Shown here: positions 35,066 to 45,068 of the stretch, in pieces
Numbering within the stretch: position 1 is the stretch's first letter
Layout of the letters: each line of letters begins with the position of its first letter
Assembly: GCA_021234155.1 (NCBI GenBank)
Contig: JAJEKV010000056.1
Span: 9,227,488-9,291,487, forward strand
Direction of reading: 5' to 3'
Source: Isoetes taiwanensis
Taxonomy: Eukaryota; Streptophyta; Lycopodiopsida; Isoetales; Isoetaceae
DNA length: 64,000 bases
Position numbers and translations under genes: made by a program
The notes under the pieces: model-generated
What the model was told of the DNA's origin: nothing
The model's input: only the letters and a program-made list of their open reading frames with translations
The model's database searches: none

Positions 35066-35708
35066 TGTTAGGAAATTTTATTGATCAATGTCTAGCAAAT
35101 ATTATTCAACAACAATTTGCACTTAGAGAATAACCTTTTAACTTTCAACGAATTTAAACCAGATAATCCATTCAATGGTTAATTCAAAAGTACTGTAGCA
35201 ATAGTTTACACGGGACACTGTAGCTATGGTCTAACTTCAATATTCACTTGTTAGATACACACCGACAGCTCAGGCATTCATAACTTTATGAATCCGATCA
35301 GTTCCCCCTATGCCCTGAATGAATGATACTCCTTTTATTTTGATCTGATCGGCACCGATTCACCAGGAATCGGCACCAAAATCTCCTCTACCGTTTCGCT
35401 CCTCTTCTTACTATTTAAACGATCATATCTGGCTTTATCCCATATGACCGAGATAGCCTTTTTCTCAATATAAGGTAAACCTTAGAAACCCTTAGGTCAA
35501 TGGTCACTTATAACCGAATGTTTAACCATGAACCTTATGTTTAACCATGGACCTTAACTCCAATGCATCAATCATTCTCATCCCAGATCATGAGTTTCTA
35601 AGAGCTTGCACCCTAAGTTCAAATGATAATACTGTCTTCCCTGGATGATATCTATTGCATGTCACTCTGATACGAATTCTCTGATTATAATATGATCCTA
35701 TTTCAACA
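35066..35708 (-). repeat. Copia element, 5' LTR
   Basis: 643 bp, apparently identical to 30161-30803. TSD TTGTA follows at 35709-35713. Confidence 0.96.
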
Positions 35709-37480
35709 TTGTATGTACTCCTTGTCAGTCAGATTCCTATTCAACATGCATATTCTCCTTGCCGAAAATAACATAGAAGTTTTTTCCAGCAAGGTCCTCC
35801 GGCACTGACCATGTGACCTTCTTCCTGGAGCACATATGAACAGATCAGCTAAATGCAACACATCGCAAACGACTCATAAAACAAACATCTCTTACCTCGT
35901 AATCGGATCGAAGGGCACCACACCTTGAGGCATTAAGACATATGTAGGGCAAGACTTAAAACTTCTCAGTAGCATCTGGACATGGTTGTTGGACCGAGAT
36001 CTAGGAGTCATATTGGCCGGTGCAGATTCGGAATAAAATACACTGACTTTAGTGAACCAGTTGACCCCCATAGAATAAAATCTCTTGAACTCTTCCAATT
36101 TTTGAGTTGTCTGATCTGCGAACTTCTTTCTCTTTAGAAGTAAATTTGCGTTCAGGATGTAGGCCTACTGCACTGGGGTAGGTGAGAGCAGATGATGAAG
36201 CTGTGGGTACATCGAAAGATGTAGGTGTGGTGGAAGTGGAATGTTTTTCAGAAGGGTCTGTATTTAGCTTTCTTAAGTTAATTTTAAATTTTTTAATTTT
36301 TGGAGCAGAGGGACTACCGACCTTTTCAGTGTCTATTGGAAGAGGAGGCATAATCAATCTTGGTTCAGACGAATTCTGTACTGCAGAGGATAGAGGATTA
36401 CCACTTTGGACCTGAGTTTATTCCTTGGCATGGATGGCTCACCGAGAGTGGCCAAGGGAACCACTTGCCTTTTCTTAGCCATGGCTCTCAACCAATTAGT
36501 GTCCATGCACCTAAGACATCTTGCTACTTTTCTTGGCCTTAATTGTGCAAGAAGGAGGTTTCTTATCATTTGCCAAGCCATTCCTGCATTTGCTAAAGCC
36601 AACTAGCATATCATGATTTTTTTTTAATGCCAGAGAGAGGATGGGAGTCGTATGATGGAAGACTCCATCCATAACCCTTGGCACTTGTAGGAACGTTCTT
36701 CGCACTGGGAGGTTTATTTTGCTTGCTCGCAATCATTATGCTAGGATCATAATTCTGCCATCTCAACACATACTCCACAAATTGCAGTTGTTGAGTATCT
36801 TCTACGCTGCATATGAAGGCATTCTCAATATTATTCTTGCATCCTTCCTACATTATAATGCCCATCTGTTCTATGTCCTCCGACCCTTTTCCTACACAAG
36901 TCCTTTCTTCTGTCCCCTTTGTTCTGCGGTATTGCCTGGGCTATCTCCATAGCCCACTTTTGGCTTGCAGAAGGGGTTGCTATATGTATAGGCTCCATGT
37001 CTGGACCACGGAACAAGTCCAAAGCTGCAAGAAATACTCGATATGGTCAGTAAATTCTCATAGAAATCGCAGTCGCGATCTATTCCAGTAGTTTGTATGC
37101 ATACTTAAAAGAGTACATCCAAAGAATTTGGAAATATAGTTGTAACACAATCACGACTGCGATTTGATCTATTACTTGGCTTAAATGAAACATAAGTTTC
37201 ATGTCTTCAGGAACGCGGCCGCGATCTGATTTACTACGTAGTTTAAATAAAATACTAGATTCATGTCAGCAGGATCGCGGCCGCGATCCTGCGATTCTCT
37301 TACTCTGTCCGATAGCAGAGGGAAAATGCTCAATTTAAGAAGTGCTCAAAGAAAGCGCGGAAACTAACCTGATTTGAGAGCATCGCATTTGCTGACAGCC
37401 GACTTGATTTTCTTGAAGGCGCTCGAATCACCGGTTGAGGCGCTGGGTTGAATCGCGTCTGGAGAGCCAAATGCCGCTGT
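35709..37480 (-). pseudogene. HG gene, 5' segment with introns
   Basis: The 5' part of HG on the minus strand. A first exon-like stretch (37480 or beyond to 37369) reads AFGSPDAIQPSASTGDSSAF and ends at CAG|GTTAGT; a 344-bp intron (37025-37368) ends in TTGCAG. Next come PIHIATPSASQKWAMEIAQA, then after a frameshift VEDTQQLQFVEYVLRWQNYD and SAKGYGWSLPSYDSHPLSG; then PRLIMPPLPIDTEKVG and a lysine-rich stretch. After another frameshift, LEEFKRFYSMGVNWFTKVSV and PTYVLMPQGVVPFDPITR end at ACGAG|GTAAG. A 71-bp intron (35825-35895) is followed by KKVTWSVPEDLAGKNFYVIF. The splice sites are canonical, so this was a genuine spliced plant gene. No domain recognised here; the gene start is uncertain. Confidence 0.6.
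37269..37292. repeat. 24-bp perfect palindrome, centre GCGGCCGC
   Basis: A perfect self-complementary 24-mer centred on GCGGCCGC, inside HG intron 1. Related ATCGCxxxCGCGAT-like sites occur at about 37064-37078, 37213-37228, 38588-38603 and 29969-29983, and a short form at 7151-7161. Confidence 0.85.
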
Positions 37481-38641
37481 AAATAGACCTCCTATTAATG
37501 GGGCGTATTAATGGGGAGGAATTAATGGCGGCGTATTTATGGATGGCTGCGTCATTAATGCCAAAGGCCGTATTTTATGGACGACGACACTATTAATGGC
37601 GGGATCCAGATAAAAAAAGTGTATATATGAGCAGGTTTTTGAATCCTGCCATCATGATGGATGAGACAACTACTTTCAAAAAGTGTACCCTGAAAGTGAC
37701 ACTTTTTGAAATAGACTCCCGAAAGTGTAGGGTGAAAGTGACATTTTCTGATTCCGTGTTCTGCCAGCCATGAACGTAAATTCCACATGAAATGAGGTAT
37801 CCTAAGACGGGTTCGTAATTGACCCGCCACCTTACGAGCCCAATTATTGTCTGCACAAGTAGCGAATTCAAATTCAAAAACAAATTTGTGGCCGCATTGC
37901 AACTCTTGCAGCAACAAGAAAGGCTCGTTGGCACTTCCATTTCATACATAGCTCTTGAAGGTTTTGGAGGACTGGGGGCTTCTTGAAGCCGATCGCCCTT
38001 ATGGATCTTCGGGCTGCAGCTGATCGCCCTTGTCGGGCTTCCAAAAACTTAACTCATTTGCTTAATCATTCACACTAAACAAGGCAAGCTCCAATTCTCA
38101 GTGAATTTCTCCTTTATTGATGCTGACTATGGTAATAGGTGTGATTCTCTGTAAAAATACATCTGTGTTGAGACTGAGTTGTTAATTGCCTCTAAAAGTA
38201 TGTGTTCAGGGAACTTTGCAATGTAAGTAAGCTAATTATGAGTAGTGGTGAGATTCTGTTTAAGATTACAACTGCATACAGTCTGGAAGGTTGCTTAGCT
38301 CTTGTAGTAAGTGGTTTGCCCTTGTAGTAAGTCTGTTAAATGCTCATGCCTAGTAAATGCCTAATCCGATCCACTAACTGCTCCATATCGCTAATTTGCA
38401 GCGTTCCAAGTGAAATGGATAGCTACCTGCTTGCTTCTCAACAAAACTGGGACTGGGATCTCTCACAGAAGTGCCACTGTTAGCTCCTCTACGAGATCAT
38501 GACTGCGTTCCTTTGGAGCATTTTTCCTGGTGAGAAAAGGCCAGCTGCTTCCATTACAGATGTCTGCATGGACTTTCATCGCTTGACAAGATCGCAGCCG
38601 CGATTGTTGATACCAATTACTAACTTATAGAGTGTTAGAAA
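37481..38641. other. Spacer between divergent HG and DUF7869-type genes
   Basis: No gene recognised. AAAGTGACA(C/T)TTT-like short repeats occur at 37690-37750. A GC-rich motif copy (GATCGCAGCCGCGATTG) lies at 38588-38604, about 40 bp before the 38642 start codon. If HG and the DUF7869 gene are one unit, this is where its divergent promoters would be. Confidence 0.4.
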
Positions 38642-39175
38642 ATGGAGACTAGATCCATGCTTTTCACTGGCAAGAAGGTTGCAGAAGGGAAGGTGCATAA
38701 TTTCGTGAAGCATCAGAATTTGCCCTTGCCTGAAGGATGTGCAGTTGTGTCCTTTGAACGTATTCTGGAAAAGGAACTCCCTTTGCCGTATCCTGAAACT
38801 AAAATGGGGACGCTTTTGGAGTCCAAGAGTGCCTTCATTTTATGGCCCACTAAGAACATGGCTAACATAGCAACTGAGGTGCAAGGCTTTTCTACCCCCA
38901 GCACAAATCAAGTGCATAATATGGCAGGACCCCGTGGAGCAGATTCATCCTCTGATGCAGACGTTCCTAAGGCCATTTCAAGGGATGACCTTCTTGATTG
39001 GGCCTGTGCGCTGATGCATGAGTGCTCTGACTTCCCATATGCCATGGGCGTGATTGTTTTCACTGACCCCAACCATGCCATTTTGGACATGAGGTTGGGC
39101 GAAGACTATATAGTTGCTACCATAATGAGCCTATGGCCTATACCAAAGAAGCCATCTATGAGGTGTCAAGCTTGA
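38642..39175 (+). pseudogene. DUF8039-like N-terminal piece of a transposon protein
   Basis: An open frame of 177 codons from an ATG at 38642. Residues 30-75 (EGCAVVSFERILEKELPLPY, then FILWPTKNM) follow the pattern of the DUF8039-like domain found in plant En/Spm-type transposon proteins; this is from memory, not a search. The second half (DLLDWACALMHECSD, DYIVATIMSLWPIPKK) is not recognised. A further coding-like stretch in another frame (about 39180-39420, EIANAKKRPYNMVNRMPRS) links it to the DUF7869 region, so both are probably parts of one broken gene. Confidence 0.55.
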
Positions 39176-39432
39176 GCTGAAACGCCAGAAATGCATGACC
39201 TAGTCAGATGGAAGACTGCTCTTGTTTTGGTTGATAGAGTCCCTGTATAAAAGCTTATAACGGCTGTAGTAGAGGAGGATAGAGAGATGGAACGCTATGC
39301 AATAAAGCTAGAAATAGCTAATGCCAAAAAGAGACCTTACAATATGGTAAATCGAATGCCGAGATCACCTGCCCTCCCCACTAAATGTGAAAGGAAACCA
39401 CGACCACTGCTGTCTTAGACTTCAAGTCTTCA

Positions 39433-42254
39433 TTGTGTTGCTTGAGGAGATATTGTGCGAGCTTTTCTTCTAGTGAGATTATACAAGTGAGAAAAATCTA
39501 TTGGAACATGGAAGCAGCAGAGAGGACTATGTTTGCTTACAATATGCTAGATGTTTGTTTCGTTAACGGGCAGGTCAAGAAAGTGACGTTGAATAATAAG
39601 GAAGTTTGCTTGAAAGCATGGCATAGGGCACCAATGTCTACTTTCTACAAGTGGAGAAAACTTTTCTTGGATGGTCACAGAGTAGCTGAGCATGGAAATA
39701 CCGGTCAAAGAGAACAAGATCTCATACACTAGCAGGTAATGATGTGTTGTCTATGTACACAGATGAGAATGCAAAGACTATGCCTCATAGATCCAAAAAC
39801 ACAGTTGATGGTGTGAGGGAGAATGTGAAAAGGCTACCTTCTGTCTTGACCAAGAAAGACATACATTTAAAGGTTGATGCTAGTATGATAGACATGACTG
39901 GGAAGCATGTTTCTCCGTCCTTTTTCTTGAGCCGATGGATGAACACCATTCAGAGATAGCAATAGCTAAAAGAATTGCATTTTCAAAATGCAATACCTGG
40001 ATTGTCATAAAAGAGAAAATGGCTAAGACAAGAGATCCAATGAAGAGAAGGGAGTTGCAAATGGAGAGAAAGTCCAACATGACAACCCAGATCTCTTGCA
40101 GAAGTCTTTACTAGTCCTGGAGAGCACTGTCACACTGTTCCCCTGAGCAGGCCCTTACTATCATACATGATAAAATGGACCAAAATAAGACAATGATACC
40201 TAGGGTGGAGAAGCTAGCAAAATCAATGTGGAGGGGTGAACATTTAAAAGTTAGCATGATTGGTGCACTGATGCGTGGATATGTCACAGGTGCATTAGGT
40301 CATTTCTCAATCGACCTATGGAAGGATGATTCGAATTTTCATGTTGGTTCTTTGAATCATGCTATCAAAAACTTGGAGGATACTTCTGAAGACAACTGGT
40401 GCCATTTGAGAGAAGAAGGTTGCCCTGAGTGCATGTGGGTATCAACACTTCTTAATAGTGTGGGGTTGAGAGCTAAAAAACTGAACAATACTGGTCATGA
40501 CTTTGCAGCACCCCCACGGCAATCGGCGCAACTTAAGAAGCTACCCAGGAGGCTCTACTTGCAGTTAGATAACTGCTCAGGCCAGGACAAGAATAGATAT
40601 CCTCTTCTCTTATCTATCCTATCTTGTTTGGTTGGATGTCCTCGAACAAATAGAACTAGGTTTTATGATGGTTGGACATACCCATGATGATATTGATGCA
40701 CTCTTTGATAACTACTCCACTTTAATGCGTAGGTCGGATGCACTTACTATTCCAGAGCTAATGCAACTCTTTCGAGAATGTAGCACCAAGGCGCCAGCAC
40801 CATACCTTGTTACAGAGGTTCCTGATTGGAAGCCTTTCGTGAAAGGATACATTCCTGATAAAAAGGATCGCTTGATTGGTCATTTGGAGCCTTTATTGTT
40901 CAAGTTCTGCATGAAGGATGGGTGGCCACTAATGTATTACAAGATGAGACCAGGCCATAGAGAATGGTTGCTAAATAAGGGTATTCAGATGTAGAAAGTA
41001 GATGACAATGGTGTGCCCATGATACCGACTGGCTTTCCAAAGTCTGTTAAGCTGTATGCAAGCCTAAAGGACATAGGTGCTTTGAGATCGTTTATTACAA
41101 AGTACATGATGCATTGGGCTAATATCTCTAGGGCTGGAGTGAACTCATGGTCCAATTCCTACACGAGTGAGGTTATTGACTACTGGACTGATCTGATGCG
41201 TGTCCTAGGGGATGTTCCCTCTAGCAATACAGAAATAAAGAACTTCTGGCCTCAAACGAGGCAAGATGTGGTAGCCGACGCAGATCTAGAAGTGGTTGAT
41301 GAATACAACGCTCCCCACCCTACGTGGAACCAGCAAAGGATAAACCTAAAAATGCAGTTGAAATATTCGACCCATACCATGATGTCCAAAAAGGCATGTT
41401 CTGGTTGTCAGGCCGGGAGATGCGTGTCCTGCATGGGTAGCGTATGCAGAAGAGGAAGACCCTAATCTTCCAAATTATGAAGGGGGGAGCCAGTGGCAAG
41501 GAAAGGTACTACATATGCTCAGCAATATCAGGATTGCTGGCATAAAAAGCATGGAATAATTTAAGGGCTAAACTTAGCTATTTGGCGATTTTTTAGCACA
41601 TTTTCGAAAAAAATTGGCTAAAGTAAATGGAAAAAATTAGGAAAAAATTTATAATTTTAGCTTAACTTTTTTCGGGACTGCATCAAACCTAGAGCTCTTT
41701 AGCCAAACGCTAGAAAGTAAGAGAGTGAAATTTTGTATTGTTTAGCTAAACCATAGAAACTTTTAGAATGAATTTCGGGCTAGTTTAGCTAATATCGTTC
41801 TAGTTTATAAGAAATATATGATTAGTAGTTTAGTTTCTAGCATTATAAATTGATTTAAGTCATAGATTTTGCTAACTAGCATTATTTTACAATGTTTTCA
41901 CAAAGAAAATGACTAAAATAAGTGGAAACAATTGAAAAAAAGTATAGTAATTTGGCTTAATATTTTTCGTTGGCCACACCATAGAAATTTTTGGGATGAT
42001 GTTTCGGTTAGTTTAGCTAAGTGCTAGAAAGTATGAGAGGAAAAATATGTAGAGTTTAGCTAAACCACAGAAAGTTTTGGGATTAATATCGCGCGAGTTT
42101 AGCCAAAGTCATTCTGGCTAATAAGAAATATGCGATTAGTAATTTATTCCCTGATAAAAAGTGGAGGCCAAATCCTAATGACAGACCACGCTATCAGCCT
42201 CTCAAAACTATAGACTATGGTTGGTCAGTTGAGCCCAAGCCATCACAATGATCC
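39433..42254 (+). pseudogene. DUF7869-type transposase-like gene, broken and split by a MITE
   Basis: Coding pieces in several frames give one protein in order: AWHRAPMSTFYKWRKLFLDG (about 39620), MPHRSKNTVDGVRENVKRLP (39790), KMDQNKTMIPRVEKLAKSMW (40175), RLYLQLDNCSGQDKNRYP (40550), GFMMVGHTHDDIDALFDNYS (40660), then EVPDWKPFVKGYIPDKKDR and, after the stop at 40992, further coding to 41549. LDNCSGQDKN and VGHTHDDID are the hallmark of the DUF7869 family, whose acidic residues and fold suggest a DDE-like nuclease (inference). A hAT MITE (41550-42153) sits in the coding sequence; without it and one TSD, the frame runs through CWHKKWRPNPNDRPRY to a TGA at about 42252. Stops and frameshifts make it inactive. 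Confidence 0.75.
41550..42153 (+). mobile_element. hAT-type MITE, copy 1
   Basis: 604 bp, starting CATGGAATAATTTA and ending TAATTTATTCCCTG (TIR CAKGGAATAAWTTA). It is flanked by an 8-bp TSD ATAAAAAG (41542-41549 and 42154-42161). An 8-bp TSD and a CA-G-G TIR are hAT hallmarks. No coding capacity. Many internal short repeats contain TTTAGCTAA and GCTAGAAAGTA. The target is the coding sequence of the DUF7869-type gene. Confidence 0.9.
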
Positions 42255-43073
42255 CTACAAATGTAGGTGTCCAGCTGCAGGAACTATTGGCTAAAGAGGC
42301 AACTAAAGGCGATGAGAACACTTGAACAAGTTATCTAGGTTCGATAAATCAGATGTTATTCATTATGTTTATACATTCTTACATCTTTATAATAGGTGCT
42401 TATACATCCTTATATCTTTAATATGTGCACACATTATTGATGGCATATAGTCAATGATTCACTCATCAACACCTGCTAAGGTGATCCCATTCAACTCGCA
42501 GGCATGGTCAGGAAGCCAAACAAGGTGGATCACATCACGATGAAGCCCAGGGCAATCATACTCATGACCATTAGCTTTAGATTGCAGGTAGGACACCTCT
42601 CAGTGCGCATCCACATTGTAGCTCATGGAGCAACTAATGGAAACGATGTGCTCTGGACGAGAAGGCAAATAAGCCATGGCAGATGAATGACTTCTACCAC
42701 CGAATGGAGCTGCTTTTATAGTCGTAAAATTATTGATACGAATTATTGGTGTGGATTGTAGCACCATTATTGGGCATGTACAAGTATCATGTACGCGTAC
42801 AAGTATCATGCATAATTTGTATGGGTTGACTTGCATATATTTTGGCCAAAAATAAATTATGTATGCATACACCAGGGAATTTTATCCCATTCTTGAACTT
42901 AAGAAGTAGGTGAAAGTATTTGTGCTTGAGCAAATTAGCTTAGCTTAAAATTCTCAAAACTGTGTTATTCTCTCCAATTAATTAAATCTTGCTTGATATT
43001 AAGGTGAACTCCCCATTGAAGATCTAGGTCTAACACTAATGATATTAATACTCCAGCGTCAATTCAAGTTTCA
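42255..43073. other. No recognisable gene
   Basis: AT-rich; short unrelated open frames only. A CATGTAC-rich patch with GTACAAGTATCATG repeats lies near 42776-42812. Confidence 0.4.
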
Positions 43074-43629
43074 AAGAAGAAGAGAGGAAGTGTTCCCCAA
43101 TCACGGAAGAAGAGTTTGCACAATGACAATCCAATTCTCCTGCCCCAACAACTGGCTCGAAGAAGGAGAGCGAGGGGAGGCTGGTTGATGGAGAGCATGC
43201 ATGAGGCACTTAGAATGCTAGATTGCAAGAAAATTCTATCAATTCGAGAAGTAGCAAGGCAGTTTAATATGCCCGAGTCGAGCTTACATAATTGTATGAG
43301 GGGTCTTTATAATTAGAAAGCTGGCCAAGATTCTAGATGTTTGAGTAAGGAATATGAATTAGAACTGACATGGGATGACTTTGGAGCAGTTCAAGTTGAA
43401 AGCAAGCATGTGTGAAGGCAGAAGTACTCTGTGGCTGAACAAAAAACCCGGTGATAAATGGTGGAGATTGTTCAATAAAAGACATCCTGATATTTCATTG
43501 AGGTCAACGGAAACTTTGGATGTCGCAAGAGCACGAGCAATATATCCTATAAAACTTTGGCCCTTTTACACAACATTGGAAGGTTTACAACCATTTTAAT
43601 TTTGAGCCTAGCCACATTTGGAATGCAAA
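43074..43629 (+). pseudogene. pogo/psq-type transposase, 5' part
   Basis: A remnant of a Tc1/mariner-pogo type transposase. The open frame from 43116 ends with a psq-type helix-turn-helix: EALRMLDCKKILSIREVARQ then FNMPESSLHN. A frameshift and stop follow, then KWWRLFNKRHPDISLRSTET (about 43460), the CENP-B-like DNA-binding second half, LWPFYTTLEGLQPF, a stop, FEPSHIWNAN, and there element X interrupts it. Coding resumes at 56455 with ANETGIQAGK. In the catalytic N-x-D-E-T-G motif the Asp is Asn here, another sign that it is dead. Confidence 0.78.
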
Positions 43630-44185
43630 CAAAGTTTAAAATGAAACGCACTAATTTGCTCCAAACGCACTTTAAAAGGAATCTTTGAAAGATTCCCTAA
43701 AATCTCCCTAAAAAATGCCCTTTTCTTGGTATATTTGTGACAAGTGTGACAATTTGAATATTTTAGGCACCATTTTTGGAGGGAAATTTGAACTCAGCTT
43801 CCATTCAAATTTGTTTGGTACCATTTTTTGGCCCCCTAGTTTGGTTTGAGAAATAGTAATATTTTTAAGGACAAAACAAAATAGACATTGAAAAAAAACA
43901 GCAAGCGCTAAGAGTGCCCAAAAACACAAAATTGCCAAAAATGCAACACATTTTGATATTGCCTCAATGAAGCAAATATTTTCACCTTAAAGTGTGCCTC
44001 ACACGCGAGTTGAAGTCGAAGATGCTTGCGCTTTGCCTTATACGCTTGCTCTTATTTGCTCCTCCAGCTTGCTATAGACTTCTGTATACCGCGATGGCGA
44101 CGTATGTATCCAATCTGGACTTTTTTAGACTTTGTAATTTATTTGTCTCTGTAGTCCTTAGTTTCTTCCAAATAAATTTCAAGAT

Positions 44186-44421
44186 GGTATAAATTTATAC
44201 CTCAATAGATACTAATGTGTGGACATATTATGCTAGAGAGTTCGCACGGTATAAATTTATACCGCAAGAGGACTCGAGCGGTATAGATTTATACAACAAG
44301 AGGACTCGAGCGGTATAAATTTATACAGCAAAAGGACTTGAGCGGTATAAATTTATACCGCAAGAGGACCCGAGCGGTATAAATTTATACCGCAAGAGTT
44401 TTCTCGGTATAAATTTATACC
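44186..44421. repeat. 32-bp tandem array of the palindrome GGTATAAATTTATACC
   Basis: Seven copies of a 16-bp perfect palindrome (or one-base variants) start at 44186, 44248, 44280, 44312, 44344, 44376 and 44406. Five spacings from 44248 on are 32, 32, 32, 32 and 30. The 16-bp linkers are similar (GCAAGAGGACTCGAGC-like). Two more copies, 54639 and 54669, continue the array beyond element B, and a single copy is at 55938. Confidence 0.92.
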
Positions 44422-44473
44422 AAAGATATATATATATGTATATTATATAAATATATAATATATATATAACATA

Positions 44474-45068
44474 TGTTTGGGGTCTGGGTTCGGGAACTCC
44501 TGCAAGACAGCCCTCTGTGAGGACACGTGGATCTAACAGGAGAATCCGGGGGACTATGTCACGCGGGATTTGCAAGAAGAAAACAAGAAGAAGAAAACAG
44601 AACAAAAGAGAACAATGAGAGGAAAACGATAAGCTTCCTTGATATCAATGATGAACATACATGAGCTCTCGCAATCGAGAGAAGACTGAAAATGAGACAA
44701 GACTCAAAACTCATCTAAAACTCATGTGCTAGCTCTATTCATATATATAGTACAATGGCCTTTGGCCCAATATAGACACTCTGACTGATCTCGGTGCCGA
44801 CTCCTGGAAGGAGGCCTGATTTGCAGGAATGCTGGCGGTGCCTCTTGAAGTGCCTAGAATCACGCTGATGCTGACGCGGGCGGTGACGGGCCGTCACTTG
44901 TCTGAGCGGCGCCTCTTGGTAGCAGACCCAGGCTTTGACTGCGTGGTCTGCTGCTTGGTCTTCTGCTGGGCCTTGGACGACTGACCCGTGCCTGTCTGTG
45001 GATCCTTGGACTTGAGCTGGTCCGTCGTATGCATGAATAGTCCTGTACCAGGAGGCACAGGACTAACA
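44474..45068 (-). repeat. Element B, 3' LTR
   Basis: 595 bp. Encodes the last 58 or so residues of the third gene (to the TGA at 44894). A core (about 44540-44824) is almost identical to the other LTR, while both flanking parts differ at many positions. Confidence 0.92.

Larger units (their letters stand above)
30161..35708 (-). mobile_element. Complete, apparently intact Ty1/copia retrotransposon
   Basis: A 5.5-kb minus-strand element. The two 643-bp LTRs appear identical, with TG...CA ends and TSD TTGTA (30156-30160 and 35709-35713). It has a tRNA-iMet primer site, a single uninterrupted polyprotein and a polypurine tract. Reading frame, active sites and LTR identity all say that it inserted very recently and may still be competent. 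It lies in a coding exon of HG: joining the flanks with one TSD gives EYIQ-LSTQ in frame. Confidence 0.97.

Noticed and set aside
44248-44421. CRISPR-like array (32-bp period)
   Set aside because: There are no unique spacers: palindrome and linker repeat together, and the genome is a plant's.
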